Shown piece by piece: positions 23,046 to 37,004 of a stretch of 42,500 bases of DNA (position 1 is its first letter; every line of letters begins with the position of its first letter). The DNA is from Chrysomallon squamiferum. Lineage: Eukaryota > Mollusca > Gastropoda > Neomphalida > Peltospiridae. The position numbers were made by a program, and so were the translations under genes. Under the pieces are notes generated by a model that was not told the origin of the DNA, did no database searches, and saw only the letters and a list, made by a program, of their open reading frames with translations. Location of the stretch: the NCBI GenBank assembly GCA_012295275.1, contig CM022673.1:1679605-1722104 (forward strand), in the 5' to 3' direction.

Positions 23046-23752
23046 ATTATTTTATTTATTCATTATTTTTAAGTCAAAAAATGATTGGAACAAATAGTGT
23101 GAAACATTTTATGTACTCCTAACTTTTTGGTTTGTTTGTGGAAACCTGTTTTCACTGATATCGAAACTAATTTTATACATTCCCACCACCCCACCATTGT
23201 GCTAATGCTGATTTCCACAAACAAATCATGTGGAAGTAGTACAGAAAACAGTTTTCAGGCTGTTTGTTTGTAAGGTAGACTTTAATTCCTTTTATTTTAT
23301 TTTTATTTTTTTTTTTGTCTTTCATTGTGCCTATACTCCATGTGCTTCCAGAGCATTTATCACTTAATGAGTGTATAGGTAACAATAATAATAACAATCA
23401 AAACCATTTCAGTGCCATTCACACAATATGTTTTCAGTTGAAAGTTTATTAATGATTGTCAGAAAGGTCACTGACATAAACGTAGGTAGATCTGTTTCTT
23501 GGTAAGGTGATAGTAAGAGATTCTGTGGGAAAGATGAAACCATACAAAAGTCTTTATTACTTTGTAGGCAGTGAGTACGAGTTAAATGTTACCATATAGC
23601 CACATATATCGTACTGTGTGAATAGTGAGGAAATTTTATTTATTTATTTATTTATTTATTATTATTATCATATTTATGTTATCATACAAAGGCATTTGAC
23701 ATTTGATTAAAACTGTTCTACCTTGTAGTGTAAAAAGTATTGTCAGAAATGT

Positions 23753-23787
<35 letters not shown>

Positions 23788-24627
23788 TTTGTTGTTATTA
23801 TTTTAAATTTATTTTAACATTAATGCCACATTCACTTATTTTTTTTTTTTTTTTTTTTTAATATAATTTAAAAAAAAAAAAATTTTGAACATTCCTGTTG
23901 CATTCAGTAGAAATCTTTTTTTAATTTAATGTTCTTATGAATTCAGTATGAAAATGCATTTTCTTAGATAATTGGTGAATGTTTTATTCAGAGGGTAATA
24001 TATTTTATGAGTATTCTGTGGTTAATATCATGTGTTTGATATTTGGTGAATACTGGTGCTGTATTCAGTGGAAAAATTCTTCTTTTTCTCATTTCTTCTT
24101 TTCTCCTTTTTCTTTTGGATGTGTTGATTATTTGCATTCAATTGGCAAAAGTATATATTTATTTATCTGGTGAACTCTTATGCTACACTCAGTCTTAAAC
24201 TGATTTTCTTTTAAAAATAGTATCTTTTTATTTGTTGTTTTAATATTTGTTTATTTATTTATTTATTTATTTATCTTTTTCTTTCATTCTTTCTTTCTTA
24301 TATATTTTATACTTATTATTTTTTTGTTAATATTTTATGAACATTGACTGCATTGATTAATCTACAACTTTAAAAAAAAAAATTAAAATGCATCTATATG
24401 TATCTATATGTTTGGTATCCATTGTGTTTTACTTACTGGATAAGTAAGGTTGGTGAATATTTATTTATTTTGCATTTTCAGATTATTTTTTCTTTATATT
24501 ATTCCTTTTTACATATTTAATTATTTATTTGTTTATTATTATTATTATTATTATTTTGTTTTTCTCCAGTAATATTTTATGAATATTGATTGGCCATTTT
24601 GTATTTTTACCAAAAAAAAAAAAAAAA

Positions 24628-24631
<4 letters not shown>

Positions 24632-24660
<29 letters not shown>
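24632..24660. repeat. (CT)n microsatellite, about 14 units
   Basis: Perfect CT array in the PHF21A downstream region, preceded by an A17 run. Confidence 0.95.
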
Positions 24661-24663
<3 letters not shown>

Positions 24664-26978
24664 AGTATTTAACAGTGATTAACAGTAGTTTGGGTAAAAT
24701 TGGTGAATACTTTTCATTTTTCTTATTTTTAATATATTCATATTGGATATGTTTATTCACTGGGAAAAGCAGGATGAACATTAATATCTGGTTAACATTT
24801 ATTTGATGTCATTTGGTATGGGGAATGCAAAAATTGTTGGTATAGTATTTTGTGGATATTGCATTCATTGGTCTTAATTATTTATAACGTAATATTTGAA
24901 AGTGTTGATGTTCATTCCCTGGTCAGTATTTAATGAACACAGGTGCTAAGGTTGGGTGTTTTTTTTTTTTTTTTTTTTCCTCTGAAATACATATAGTTTG
25001 TAACAGTAGTTTTATATTCGTTGATAAATAGTAGTGAGTGACATTCAGAGGAATAAAATGAAAACATTTGGTGCTTTATATTTATAATCTTTACAATTTT
25101 TAATACCATTTCTGATAATTTTTGCTTTTCCTATTTTTAACTTTTAATTTTTTTTTGTTTTGCATTCATGAGAAGAAAAAGTTACTTCATTTTAATATTT
25201 GGTGAGCTCTTATTTTGCATTCAGTTGAAAATTATTTTTGTTATTACTTTCATTTATTTATTTATTTTATCTATTTTTTCCCCATTTTCATTATTATTAT
25301 TATTTAAATTTATTTTTTGTTGAACTTTTTAAAAAATACAACACAGAGGAATAAAAGTCTTTTCTAAGATTTAATTTATACATTTTTTATTTTTTTATTT
25401 CCATTTTATATATTTCATATATAATACTGATGCTAAATTCCAAGGGAAAAATAGATTACTTTTTTTTAAAACATTTTTGTCTCTCTAACAGATTTAGTGA
25501 ACAGGTTTAAAATTTATATATATATTTTTTTTTTTTTCTATTCATTTATTAATATATTGTTTTCACTTATTTTTTTTTTACTGCTTTACATATATTGAGT
25601 ATGAGCAAAAACGCTGGAGCAAAAACCTTTTTTTTTACTTTTTTCTTTCTTATTTTTAATCAATATATTTGGTGAATAGGTAATAATATATATATATTTT
25701 TTTATCTTTTCTATTCATTTATTAGTACATTTTTTTTTCTATATATTTTTTATATTTCATATACACCGATGATGCTCTGAATTCATTATTTTTCTAGTTC
25801 TTTTTCTTTTTTTTTCTTTGTATTTTATATATTTCATATACATTACTGATGCTGAAATCATAGGACAAAATTGGTTATGTATCTTTTTTACACTGTGTTT
25901 AATGTTAGGAATATTCGATTTTTTTAATTTTTTTTATTTTTTATATTGTATTTGTTAGAAATATTTAACATTTAGGTGAAATTTTTATTATTATTATTAT
26001 TCCCCCCCCAATTTCACAAAATGAATTTGGAGAATAGGTGAGAATATATATATATATTTTTATTTATACAGTTTTTTCTTCTTTTCTATTCATTTACTGT
26101 TACATGTTTTATTTATTAGTTTTTTCTTCTTTTCTATTCATTTAGTATTATATTTTTTATTTGTATATTTTTTATATTCTTTTCTATTCATTTTTATTTT
26201 ATTCATTTTACATTTTTTATTTAAATATTTTTTATATTATTTTCATTTATTATTCATTTTTTATTTTTTTATTCTTTTTATTCATTATTTTTTTATTTTT
26301 ATATGGTTATTTTGTTTCTTTTCTATTCATTTATTATTAAAAGTTTTGTTTATATATTTTTTACTTCAGTTTTTACACTTTTTATACATTACTGGTGTTG
26401 AATTCAGAGGGCTAAATTCATTATATTTTTTTTAGATTACTTTTATATTAGGAACATATTTTTTTTCCTTTTTTTTAAATATAATTTTGTATTTTATTTT
26501 AAATGTATTATTTTTTTTATTTTATATATATTTTTTTTATTTTGTATTATTTTATTTTGTATTTTATTTTTTGTTTTATATTTTTTATATTTTTATATGT
26601 ATATTGTTTATTTTATGATATATTTTATATTTTATTTATTTTATATTTTATATTTTAATTTATTTTATATTTTAGTTTATATATTTTATATTATTTTATA
26701 TTTTGTTTTTTTTTATTTTTTTTATATTATTTTTTGTGGATTTTTTAATACTGTTTTAATGTTAGGAATATTGAAAAAAACAAAATATTTATTCCCATTA
26801 TTTTAAAAAAAAAATACATTAGGAGAATTTTTTATTTATATATTTTTTCTTCTTTTCTATTTATTTATTTTTTATATAATTTTTTTTCTTTTTTTCTATT
26901 CATTTATTTTTTATTTCAATTTTTACTCTTTTTTTTCTACATATTTTATATATTTCACATACATTTCATATTCAGTAT

Positions 26979-26979
<1 letters not shown>

Positions 26980-27012
<33 letters not shown>
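26980..27012. repeat. T33 homopolymer
   Basis: Uninterrupted run of about 33 T on the plus strand. Confidence 0.95.
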
Positions 27013-27106
27013 CTATAGGATTTAGTTAATATATATTAGTCATACTGAATTCTGAGGTCTAAATTGTTATATATCATTTTTGCACTATTTTTTATATTTG
27101 GAATAT

Positions 27107-27272
27107 TTTTATTTTATTTTATTTTATTTTATTTCATTTTAGACTTTATTTTATTTTAATTTATTTTATTTTATTTTATTTTTATTTAATTTTAGATTTT
27201 ATGTTCTGTTCTGTTCTGTTCTCTTCTCTTCTCTTCTCTTCTCTTCTCTTCTCTTCTCTATTCTATTCTATT
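27107..27272. repeat. Pentanucleotide array changing unit: ATTTT to TTCTG to TTCTC to TTCTA
   Basis: ATTTT pentamers (27107-27185, interrupted) are followed by about three TTCTG, about nine TTCTC and about three TTCTA units, all keeping a five-base frame. Confidence 0.9.
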
Positions 27273-27489
27273 TACAGTTAATCCTTGTTATTTTTATTTA
27301 TTTATTAGTTTATTTTTTGGGGGGGTTGTTTATTTACTTACATTATTGATGCAGCAGTCAGTGTAAAAAATATATATATATATATTTATTTTTTATTTAT
27401 AATTTATATTAGCATTAGGTCAGCTAATTTAGAAAGAAAAGATAGATAAGTGAATCGAATTCTCTCTCTCTCTCTGTATATATAATTCA

Positions 27490-27491
<2 letters not shown>

Positions 27492-27572
<81 letters not shown>
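27492..27572. repeat. (CA)n microsatellite, about 40 units
   Basis: Long perfect CA array flanked by TATA-type repeats; potentially polymorphic and Z-DNA-prone. Confidence 0.97.
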
Positions 27573-27576
<4 letters not shown>

Positions 27577-28445
27577 TATATGTAGATAGATATTATATAC
27601 CTACATTTATCTATGTATTTTAATTTTAATTATGCTCCAGTCAGTGTTCATTTCCTTTATAAAAATGTATTCTACTTTCAGTGAGGAAAAGCTGTTTACT
27701 ATTATTATTATTATTATTATTATTTTTTTATGTTAACATATATTTTTCATTAAATCAAGAAAATATATTTATAAAATTTATTTTATTTTGAATTTTTAAA
27801 TAATTATTATTATTTTATATATATTTATATACTTGATGAAAATTGAAATGGCCTTTCAGAGTTCATTTTTGTAGTCGTATGTTTCCTTTAATTTTTTTTA
27901 TTTCTTCTTTCTGTTTTGTGTTATGTTTGTCTTTTTTTATGTTCTATTTGTTGATCACTTTTCTGTTAAAAAAATATTAGATATATTTCTTATTTCAGAA
28001 ATACTTTTGCTCTGTTTAGTGAGAAAAAGTGTTTTTTTACGTAACATTTGGTAAACCCTTACTTTTGCATTCAGCTAGGAATATACTGGATTTTTTTTTA
28101 TTTCTTTCTTTATCGATTGATTTCTTTATTTATTATTACTGTTATTATTGTTTTTTAAATACTTGGTTAAAATTTAGGATTCTAGTGTTCATCATTTCTT
28201 CTTCTTTTTTCAATCTTTTAATATTTTCTTCTGCATTCAGCTGTCTGTTATGTAGTATTTAGGGAATATTAACTTTGCTGTCAGTTGGGAAAATACTGTT
28301 TTCTTTTTGGAATTATTTTCTGCAAATTCATGCAGCATTCAGTATCTCTTTTATTATTTTTATCTGCTTGCAACAGGAGAAAGTCTCTTATATTTGGTAA
28401 ACACTCGTTTTAACAAAAAAATGTATTTAGTTATTTATTTATTTT

Positions 28446-28477
<32 letters not shown>

Positions 28478-28768
28478 TTATATTAACTATTATTGTTACT
28501 TATATTATTAATTTTTTCTGTGTTTGTGGCATTTAAAAAAAAAAAAAAATGATTATTTGATAATATTGATGTGGCACTAAACTTGATATTTGCTACACAC
28601 TAATGCTGCATTCATAGTGATAAATTATAGTTAACTTTGATGAATTCCTTGAAAACAAATGTAGGTTTAATTTTCTTTTCTTTTTTTCTAATATTTTTTT
28701 TTTAAATACTACATTTCTTATATTTCACTACAGCAGTCAAAATGCAAAAACCTTTTGTATGGTAACAT

Positions 28769-28813
<45 letters not shown>

Positions 28814-29582
28814 ATTGATGTGTAAACTTCTGAAGTTTAATAATAATAATATTTGGTGCCCAATAGTGCTGTTTTGTATGGTAACTATTTATTTTGTTAT
28901 TATTATTATTACTTTATTTATACGTGAGCTTTTGATGTTCTGTGGGAAACTGTAATATTTGGTGCCCGCTAAATCTGTTTTCAGTACAACAAAAACTTTT
29001 GTATGGAAGCATCTGCATTCATTTGGGATAAAGCTTTTGTTTGTGCTACTAGATTAGTAATTTTATTTATATTTTTTCCAGTTCTTCTATCACACACAGC
29101 AGTTAATACAGACAATCATTTTGGTTCTTTTGAGAGTGTTTTGTTTAAATGATTTCACGTCAGGTGATAAGATTCGTGCTGTTAACGTTTGAGCAAAGTG
29201 AATGGCTTTTCATCTGCTTTCATAAATGTGAAGATGAAACTTTATTTTAAAGTATGCCACAGATTTAATCATATTTTAAAAACTTTACCAACAAAATTTT
29301 GTTTAATGTTAGTGTGAATGTTTAAAATGATTAATACAGCACCTTAATTTTTGTACAAACATGTAAAAAGTATTTCATCCTTTTTTTTTTTTTTTTTTTT
29401 TTTTGTTAACTCATACATTTTATATAAAATCATGTTGCTAATGAAATTGTGAGTTTAAAAAATATTGTGATTCATAAATAACAGCCATTGTTAAATTTGT
29501 ATTTCATCAGTTGCTAGTAAATAACAAAGATTGTACATTTTATATTCCTAAAATTTCCACATTCATTTTACTGAATATTTTA

Positions 29583-29690
<108 letters not shown>

Positions 29691-30064
29691 TATTATTTTT
29701 AATGAAAATAATGCCTGCGAAAGTTTGCAATGTATGTTAGGGACATTTTTTGCATGAAACTATTTTCTTAATTATTGTTTTGTGAAACAAAAACGTACAT
29801 GATGTGTTCAGATTATTAGTATTTAAATATAGAATATTTGTCCATAAGTTTCTAGGTACTGTTGTAATGCTGGCTTTATTTAGACAGGTGATCCACATTC
29901 AAAAACATTGTGTAGATTTGCTACCATCACAGATTATTAAAAAGAAATGTTAGTGTATTTGGCTTCATTTCATGTACCAAAAGGCATAGCTTCCTATATG
30001 GCCAAAGACACACAAAGATTTGTTTACTAGCTGCCTTACAGTTTTACCCGCAGTTACATGTTTA

Positions 30065-30109
30065 TGTAAATAAGTGATAACTTAAATTAATGTATATTTA
30101 TTGTATATA
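30065..30109 (+). promoter_or_regulatory. PHF21A: Pair of Pumilio-type motifs near the distal 3' end
   Basis: TGTAAATA (30065-30072) and TGTATATA (30102-30109) both match TGTANATA. They lie 260-300 nt before the distal AATAAA, a usual position for Pumilio sites in a 3' UTR. Confidence 0.4.
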
Positions 30110-30369
30110 TATATATAGATTACTGTATACAGTATGAAGAAGAATGTAAAAAAACAAAAAAAAAAAAAAAACAACAAAAAACTTTTTTTTTCTTTTTATA
30201 CTTTTGACATGTTATTTTATTATAAAAAAAAAAAAAAAAAACAAAGTGAACAGTGAAATGTGACAACCATCACTTTCACTACTTTTGTGTACAAGGATAT
30301 ATGAAAAAAAAAAATCTAAAAAAGAAAATGTGCGTACAAAGTATGCACATTTGTACTTGATGTAAGTTG

Positions 30370-30406
30370 AATAAAACTTACTTAATATGCATAAGTATTT
30401 GTTTTT
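30370..30406 (+). terminator. PHF21A: Candidate distal poly(A) site of the PHF21A unit
   Basis: AATAAA at 30370-30375 is followed about 15-30 nt later by a T/GT-rich stretch (GTATTTGTTTTTTATT, 30391-30406), the expected downstream element layout. The plus strand stops being T-rich soon after. Confidence 0.4.
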
Positions 30407-30422
30407 TATTAAATTAACACAC

Positions 30423-30428
30423 TTTATT
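30423..30428 (-). terminator. SLC45A3: Minus-strand AATAAA facing the PHF21A poly(A) site
   Basis: TTTATT on the plus strand reads AATAAA in the sense of SLC45A3. If that gene's 3' UTR extends this far the two transcripts would end tail to tail or overlap. A nearer minus-strand hexamer is at 36143-36138. Confidence 0.25.
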
Positions 30429-32286
30429 TCAGCAGACATCAAAAGCCATTTGGTTTACTGATTGTACCATCTGTCTGAAATCAGTGAGAAGTTTGTGGTA
30501 TGGGTAGATACTGCAATTAGAAAATCATTTGACTAATAATAGAAAAAAGAAATATTCTAAGTTATTTTAAATATTTACTTGTTTTATTTAGAGTGAGAAT
30601 GCTGCCATTTTCAGGAAAACAAAAACTAAACATAAATTTATTTTTAAAGCTCTAATGGTGAATATCAGTTTATTTATTTCGACTGATTGTGTGTTACACA
30701 TAACACTGGCTAATTTGTATAGGTGCCCAGTCATCTGACTTCCTAATTCAACTGTCTGTATTTTTATTTTAGTCTGTTTTACAGTCGGGGAATCACCCAG
30801 GAAATTACACCCATGTATCACTAGTAAAATGTTTATAATACCTTCATGTTATATTTCATCTGAACAACATCTAGTGTTGTATTCAATGGCTACATTTTAA
30901 ACCATTTCATTTTACTGGAGTGTTTATACATTTTCAAAGCATATACTGGTAATTAATAAATTTGGATATCCTTAAAACCACCCAACTAGGTTGTCCAATT
31001 TAACATATTGAAGCTTTCTGGTGTTTTTTTTAAGGGTAGGTGCACATGGTTGAGTTCCAACTGGGTGGGTGAGAATATTAAAAAACAAACAAAGAAACAA
31101 AAGAAAACAACAAAACAGCAAAATAAATGGGAAAAATATTTTTATTTAAACATGAATATAATAATAATCTGCGGACATACACGAAAACATTTACCAAAAT
31201 AAAAAGTTTCAGTGCACTTTAAAAAGAAGAATGAACATTAATAAGGCCATAAAAATTATCAGTGATTTCAAAAGAAACACAACCCACAGATATATATATA
31301 TATATATATATAACAAATATGTAAGCTTCGCTATACTAAATAATAAAAAAAAATCACCCATAAAAATAAAACATAATCATGTATAAAATTAAAATTATCT
31401 GTTTAAAAAAAACCTAAAAAAGCCCATGGATGCCCACAGTACACCAAAACCCATACCTAAACATTTAGCAACAAATTCTGAAAAAAAAGAAAAAAAAAAA
31501 AGAAATATATATATAAAAAAATAAGAGAAAAATTTAAAATAAAATAAAATGAAATATAAAAAATAAAAATCTTGTTTAAAAAACAAAACAAAATTGGTTG
31601 TTTGATACTGTTGGTAGTTTCCAGTGAACAAAAACAGATTCCATTAGCAGAGTGAGATTAAAATTCTAACAAGATAAAAATTAATTATGACTCCATATTA
31701 TTACATACAGTAACAATTTGTATTTGCCATGATATAATAGACTTTATGAACTGGAAAATGTCATGTTTTCTATTTTACTGAAAGTATTATATCTTCAATT
31801 TCCTGAATTTTTGAAATTTTCACGTTTTCACTACTGAAAATCATTTTTTCATTTTTCCTGTATCATGTTTTCAACTGTAACATAAATAGAATATCCACAA
31901 AAACATTTTGACAATTATCTACTTAGGTCTAAAATATCACAAATAATGGTTATATCATCCATTAAACCTACTGAAAAGTCTTAACTTTTCCCTGCAGTAT
32001 TTTCAGGTGCTAATAAATATTTTGAACACAGGAAATGATAAAGAAATGACCAGAAAGTGTTGTCATGGGAACAGTAGAGAGTATTTAAAATACAAGACTG
32101 TGTTGTGAAACAATAATAAAATTACTGAAATAAATATTATTTAAACTTAATTATAATTTAAGTAGTAAATATAAAGAATATGTTTTAAACTGCTTTATGA
32201 TTAATTTTTTTTGATTGCATATATAAAATGATATAAACAGCCAAAGATCACCTATGTTGATTATCTGTTCTGCAAAGGCTTTAAAA

Positions 32287-32347
<61 letters not shown>
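32287..32347. repeat. (AAT)n microsatellite, about 20 units
   Basis: Perfect AAT array followed by short CAA/AAT variants. It is the reverse complement of the ATT array at 29584. Confidence 0.97.
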
Positions 32348-32351
<4 letters not shown>

Positions 32352-32907
32352 CAACAACAATAACAATAATAAAATAAATAATTAATTAAATTAATAAATT
32401 TAAAAAATATATAATAATTAAAGAAAGCACAATGTAAAAAATTAATAAAAAAAAATTAAACCAATATATTCAATAACTTTAGTGACTATATTCAGTGTGT
32501 GTATATATATATATATATATCATATATTTTTATAACATATCACTGCCAATTACAAACATACAACTACAATAAAATTCCATAAACATGGAAAAACAGTAAA
32601 ATAATTTTAATCAACAAAGACCCTGTTAACACAAACCTACAACAAAATAAATATTTACAGTTTCTGTGTTTTGTCCATAAAAAATAAGAACTGTAAAGAA
32701 ATCATAAAATGCTATAAAATGTATTTTTAATTTTAAAATTTGTGACAGAATCTATACAAAACATAAAAAAATGGTGAACTGCATGGAAGAAAATATTTCA
32801 TTGACATCTAAACAGTTGTTTGCATCCTGGTGTAAATTGATCAGTTTAAAAAAAAGAGGTCATATAAACTTAACAAACACCATATTTATTTACTCACATG
32901 CACATGT

Positions 32908-32940
32908 GTATGTATGTATGTATGTATGTATGTATGTATG
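32908..32940. repeat. (TATG)n microsatellite, about 8 units
   Basis: Perfect tetranucleotide array in the region downstream of SLC45A3. Confidence 0.95.
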
Positions 32941-35900
32941 TTTATTTATATATAATCATAAAGCAAATAATTTATTCGTGGTTAAAACAAAAACTTAGTT
33001 AAGACCATTTTAACACAAGCAGGTTTTAAAACAAATGAGTCAATATGTATGAATTGAAATAAATAATCGCAATGTTGACATGGTTTGCAATAAATAAAAT
33101 CAAACAGTTTTACATCATAAATAAAAAAAAAAAAGATTTCAGTGATTATAAAAAGACAAAAATGCTGTTATGATTAAGCAACCGTTTTTAATACAACATT
33201 ACACTGGCCTGATATTCCAAGATAATGGATCTTATGTCAAAAATGCATGATACAGAGGTCTAATAGTAAAAGTGTATTTCAAACTGTTGATCAAGTGATG
33301 ACAATTAAAGATAAAAAGAAAACACTCTGGCCACTCAAATAAATAACGAAACAAATTGGAATTCATTTGATTGTGAATTACACAGTATACAGTACATAAA
33401 AATAAAAAATAAAAGTTTTTAAAAATAGACATATCCACATAAAATATTATAAAATCATACAATCATTGTTTCATAATTTCATATATTTAATTAATGTCTA
33501 TGCACTTGCACAAAATCATATAAAAGTCACTGAGGCAAAAAATACTCTTACAAGTTGTTGCATATAAGAACATTTCAAGAGACTGATTTGACTTAAAATG
33601 TGGTGTTTTTTTGGTTGTTTTTTCCTGTTTGATTAAATTTAATACAGATGAATAAAAAGTAAATTTATTAAATTTTCATTGCTGTAAAAATAAATTTCAT
33701 ATAAAATTCACCTTCACAATCTCAGCTTATGCAACATGATTTCTATCAAGTTTTAGGGCTTCATCCAAAGAAATGATTAAATACTGGCTCATGTGTCTTA
33801 CTTTATTTAGAGAGAAAAAATAAATAAAATAACTTCATTTTTGGTACAAACCAGATTTTATTAATAAACATTTTGATTATTTTATGTATATAATGTTCTA
33901 CAATGTTTTTTAAAAATAAATTGCAAATTCTGGGAGATTAAACTTAGATTTAATGAATTTTCATTAATTATAACTTCTAAAAAGAGAAATAGGAAACAAA
34001 AGAAAAACACCAATGTATTTTGATTCTGCTATTCTAAAACAAAAGTAAATTTTATTAGCATTATGTTCAAGGTGAGTTATTTCCCTTTACGTGTTTAAAA
34101 CGGTGATAATGGATGCATGTGTATTTGTGAATTAAGTATATATTAATAAATGTTTATTATTTCTGAAGAATGAAACTGAGATCAATTGAACAATGGATAC
34201 AACAAATTAATTTGAAAAGGATGATATTAAAAAACAAATAATAAATTAATAATGAAAAATAATAATAAAACCAAATTAAATGTACTTAAAATAAAATAAA
34301 ATAAAATAATGAAGAAGTAAATATATTTAAATCTCTTAAGTTTCCAAAATAACAAAAATACAAATTTGTGCACATATAAAAGATAAGACCTTCAATTCCA
34401 CTGTAGAACAGAATAATTTAAAATATAGTAAAAACTAATAATGGAACATACATAATTCAGTAGCAACACAAAACGGTAATTAAAATGTGGACAAAATACT
34501 TTTGTGCTCTTTCACCTTATCAGAACAATAAAATACAGAATCCTAAATACTGTAACAGAAACAAATACACTTGCGATTTATAAACATTTTACAAGAATGA
34601 AATGTCTCTCTTAAAAAAAAAAAATAATAAAAGAAAATAAAAATAAAAATAATAATAAACAATAAAAATAATAATAAACAATAAAATAATAATAAATAAT
34701 ACATAAATATAAATAAAACAAATATAAACTGTTTATTTTCAAACCATCAGGACATTGAAAAAAATGAACAATAAATACCATAATTGAAACAAACAGAATC
34801 TCCACCATGACAAACATCACAGAAATATCTATCTATAAAATAATAATATTAACAACAAACAATATAAATAAAATGAAATAAAAAATAAACATATATACAT
34901 ATATATATATATATAATAAAATAAAATAAAATAAAAAGGAAAAAAGGTGAACAGATGGAAGTGTGGTAAATTAACTTTAAAATTAAAAGAAGAAAAAAAA
35001 GTGGTATTAAACTGAGATTATTTGTAATATGAAGATTGGAAGATAACAGTCAAAAAAGTGCATTTTTATCATTAATTTATCATTTGTTATTTATTAGCTT
35101 CTCATTTTGTTCATGGTGGCAAAACAGGTATTATGTGAACTGTATTTTGAAGTGGTGTTTAAATCATGGTTTGTGACTGCATACTTGTGTAAGTGGATAT
35201 GCCTCATCCCTTCTCTCTTTCTCTATCTGTGATATACTTGTTAGTTTGAGTATATTAAAATGCATGGTATGTATTATGTATGTGTGTTTAAGCTGGTATG
35301 GATGTAAAAATGTATACATATATTTATGTTTTGGAGTGTAATATATGGCTATTATATTATTTATATTAAACAAGTATATTCAGAACATGGTTTCTGAAAC
35401 TGTTATAATTATTGAATGTGTTAAATCAATATAAAATACAAGGTCTTATCACAATATAGATAAACATTAATATAGATATTACTGCTTATAAAAAATATCC
35501 CCATTACACATACAAACATATACAGTCACACACATATAAGAATGAAATTTTGAAGTTATCTTTCTTATATATGTACCAGATAAAGCTATTTTAAAAAAAA
35601 TGTTTACATGTATATAAAAAATCTTTTATTCTGAAAATATCAAACATTTACTATTTTTTAGAAGAGAAAAAGATTAAGTCAAAGATCATAAGTATTTAAA
35701 CAATTGTTAGACATGATAATGTCCAATATCAGTTTCTTTATCATCTTGAATTTGATAAAAAATCTTAAATTATTAACACATTTCATTTTTATTCCCCACT
35801 TTTAGTGGCAGAACATAGATTTTAGGATAAATTTCACAAAAAAAAAAAATTAAATTACATGATTAATATTAGTGATGATATATTTTGTTTTTATTCTTAC

Positions 35901-36756
35901 TGTAATAAATTGTGAATACATAAAATGTACCTGCAAGTACAGTTTAACACAAGATAAATATAAAAATGATACATATGCAATATATTTCATTTCTAAATTT
36001 ATAAACATTTTTCTTATGATGAATTAAAATAAGTATCAATACAGGTCTTTATAATTATATATAAAAATAATATATTTCAAAAATATTTAATTACAATTTC
36101 AGTGATTTGCAAATTTTAAAATTTGTATTTCATTTTTTTTATTAAAGAAAAACAAACAAACCAGGTTTTAAAAAAATACTAACAAAAGTTAAAAATGTTA
36201 AATAAGGTAATAATTATTAAAGAAAAAAAAAAAGCCCAGTAAAATAAAAGGTAAAATATTATGAATAAAATTAAATAAAATTAAAACAAAACACCAAACA
36301 AAAAATAAAACTTTTAACATTATTGATGATAATGTTTTAACAAGAAATAAAATATGTGAATATACTAAATGTACTTAAGCCACAAGTACAAGTTGATCAC
36401 CATTATTACCTTAGATAAATATAAAAATGATACATATGCACTATACATATGTATATATAAAAACATCATATATTACCTTTGTTATTTCAATAAAATTTAA
36501 TTACAAATTTGAAGAATTAAAAAATATAAAGTTTTAAAATTTCTAGACACCATAAGAGAAATTTGTTAAGTGCTAAATTAACTCGACTATTTTAAGTAAG
36601 AATAAAATTAAAATATTCTTTTTGTTTAAGTACAGTTTGTACTTTTATAGGATGATTTTAACAACAAAAGAAAAAAGAAACAAAAAAAAATGAAATTTAG
36701 TATTAGAATAATATCTATCTTAAATATCAACAAATTATTGTAAATGGGAAATTAGA

Positions 36757-36780
36757 ACACACACACACACACACACACAC
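36757..36780. repeat. (CA)n microsatellite, about 12 units
   Basis: Short perfect CA array followed by an AGACAG/GAAAGA-rich stretch, 225 nt beyond the SLC45A3 stop in sense direction. Confidence 0.95.
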
Positions 36781-37004
36781 AAAACTGAGAGACAGACAGT
36801 CAGAAAGAGAAAGACAGGATATATATATAAAAAATAATATAATAAAATATAAAATGAAAGAAAGAGAAATATAAATTATAAAAAAATAAAACATTAAATA
36901 AATAGATAAACATATATGAATACAAACATTTACGACAGTGCTACATCAAATATGACCAGATATAAAGTTAAACAGTTCTAACTGAAGTTACTAGCAGCAC
37001 TGCA

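Larger units (their letters stand above)
23960..29110 (+). repeat. Degenerate dispersed/tandem repeat family with a shared core
   Basis: Diverged copies of a core like TATTTGGTGAATACT followed by TGCTGCATTCAGTG and GGAAAA, separated by T-rich spacers. The clearest copies are at 24041-24077, 24164-24195, 25194-25232, 27995-28030, 28045-28080, 28255-28300 and 28584-28625. A sub-type with ACTGATGCTGAATTC and a later TTAATGTTAGGAATATT occurs at 25406-25450, 25822-25915, 26380-26456 and 27035-27100. All copies seen point the same way. Confidence 0.6.
30429..37004 (-). other. SLC45A3: A-rich region downstream of SLC45A3: possible long 3' UTR
   Basis: About 6.6 kb without a recognisable gene. From about 31.05 kb to the stop codon the plus strand is A-rich (AAAAT, AAT and A runs), so the sense strand of SLC45A3 is T-rich, mirroring the PHF21A side. 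Contains (TA)n near 31291-31312, (AAT)n at 32287-32347, (TATG)n at about 32908-32940, (CA)n at about 36757-36780 and other short repeats. Transcription this far is inferred from composition only. Confidence 0.35.

Noticed and set aside
26597-26806. Plus-strand open frame rich in Phe, Tyr and Ile
   Set aside because: Product of TTTTA/TTTAT low-complexity sequence; no start context or family motif.
27492-27572. CRISPR-like regular repetition
   Set aside because: Simple CA microsatellite without spacers; a eukaryotic locus.
32151-32366. Minus-strand open frame with a long leucine run
   Set aside because: Translation of the (AAT)n microsatellite; no other coding sign.
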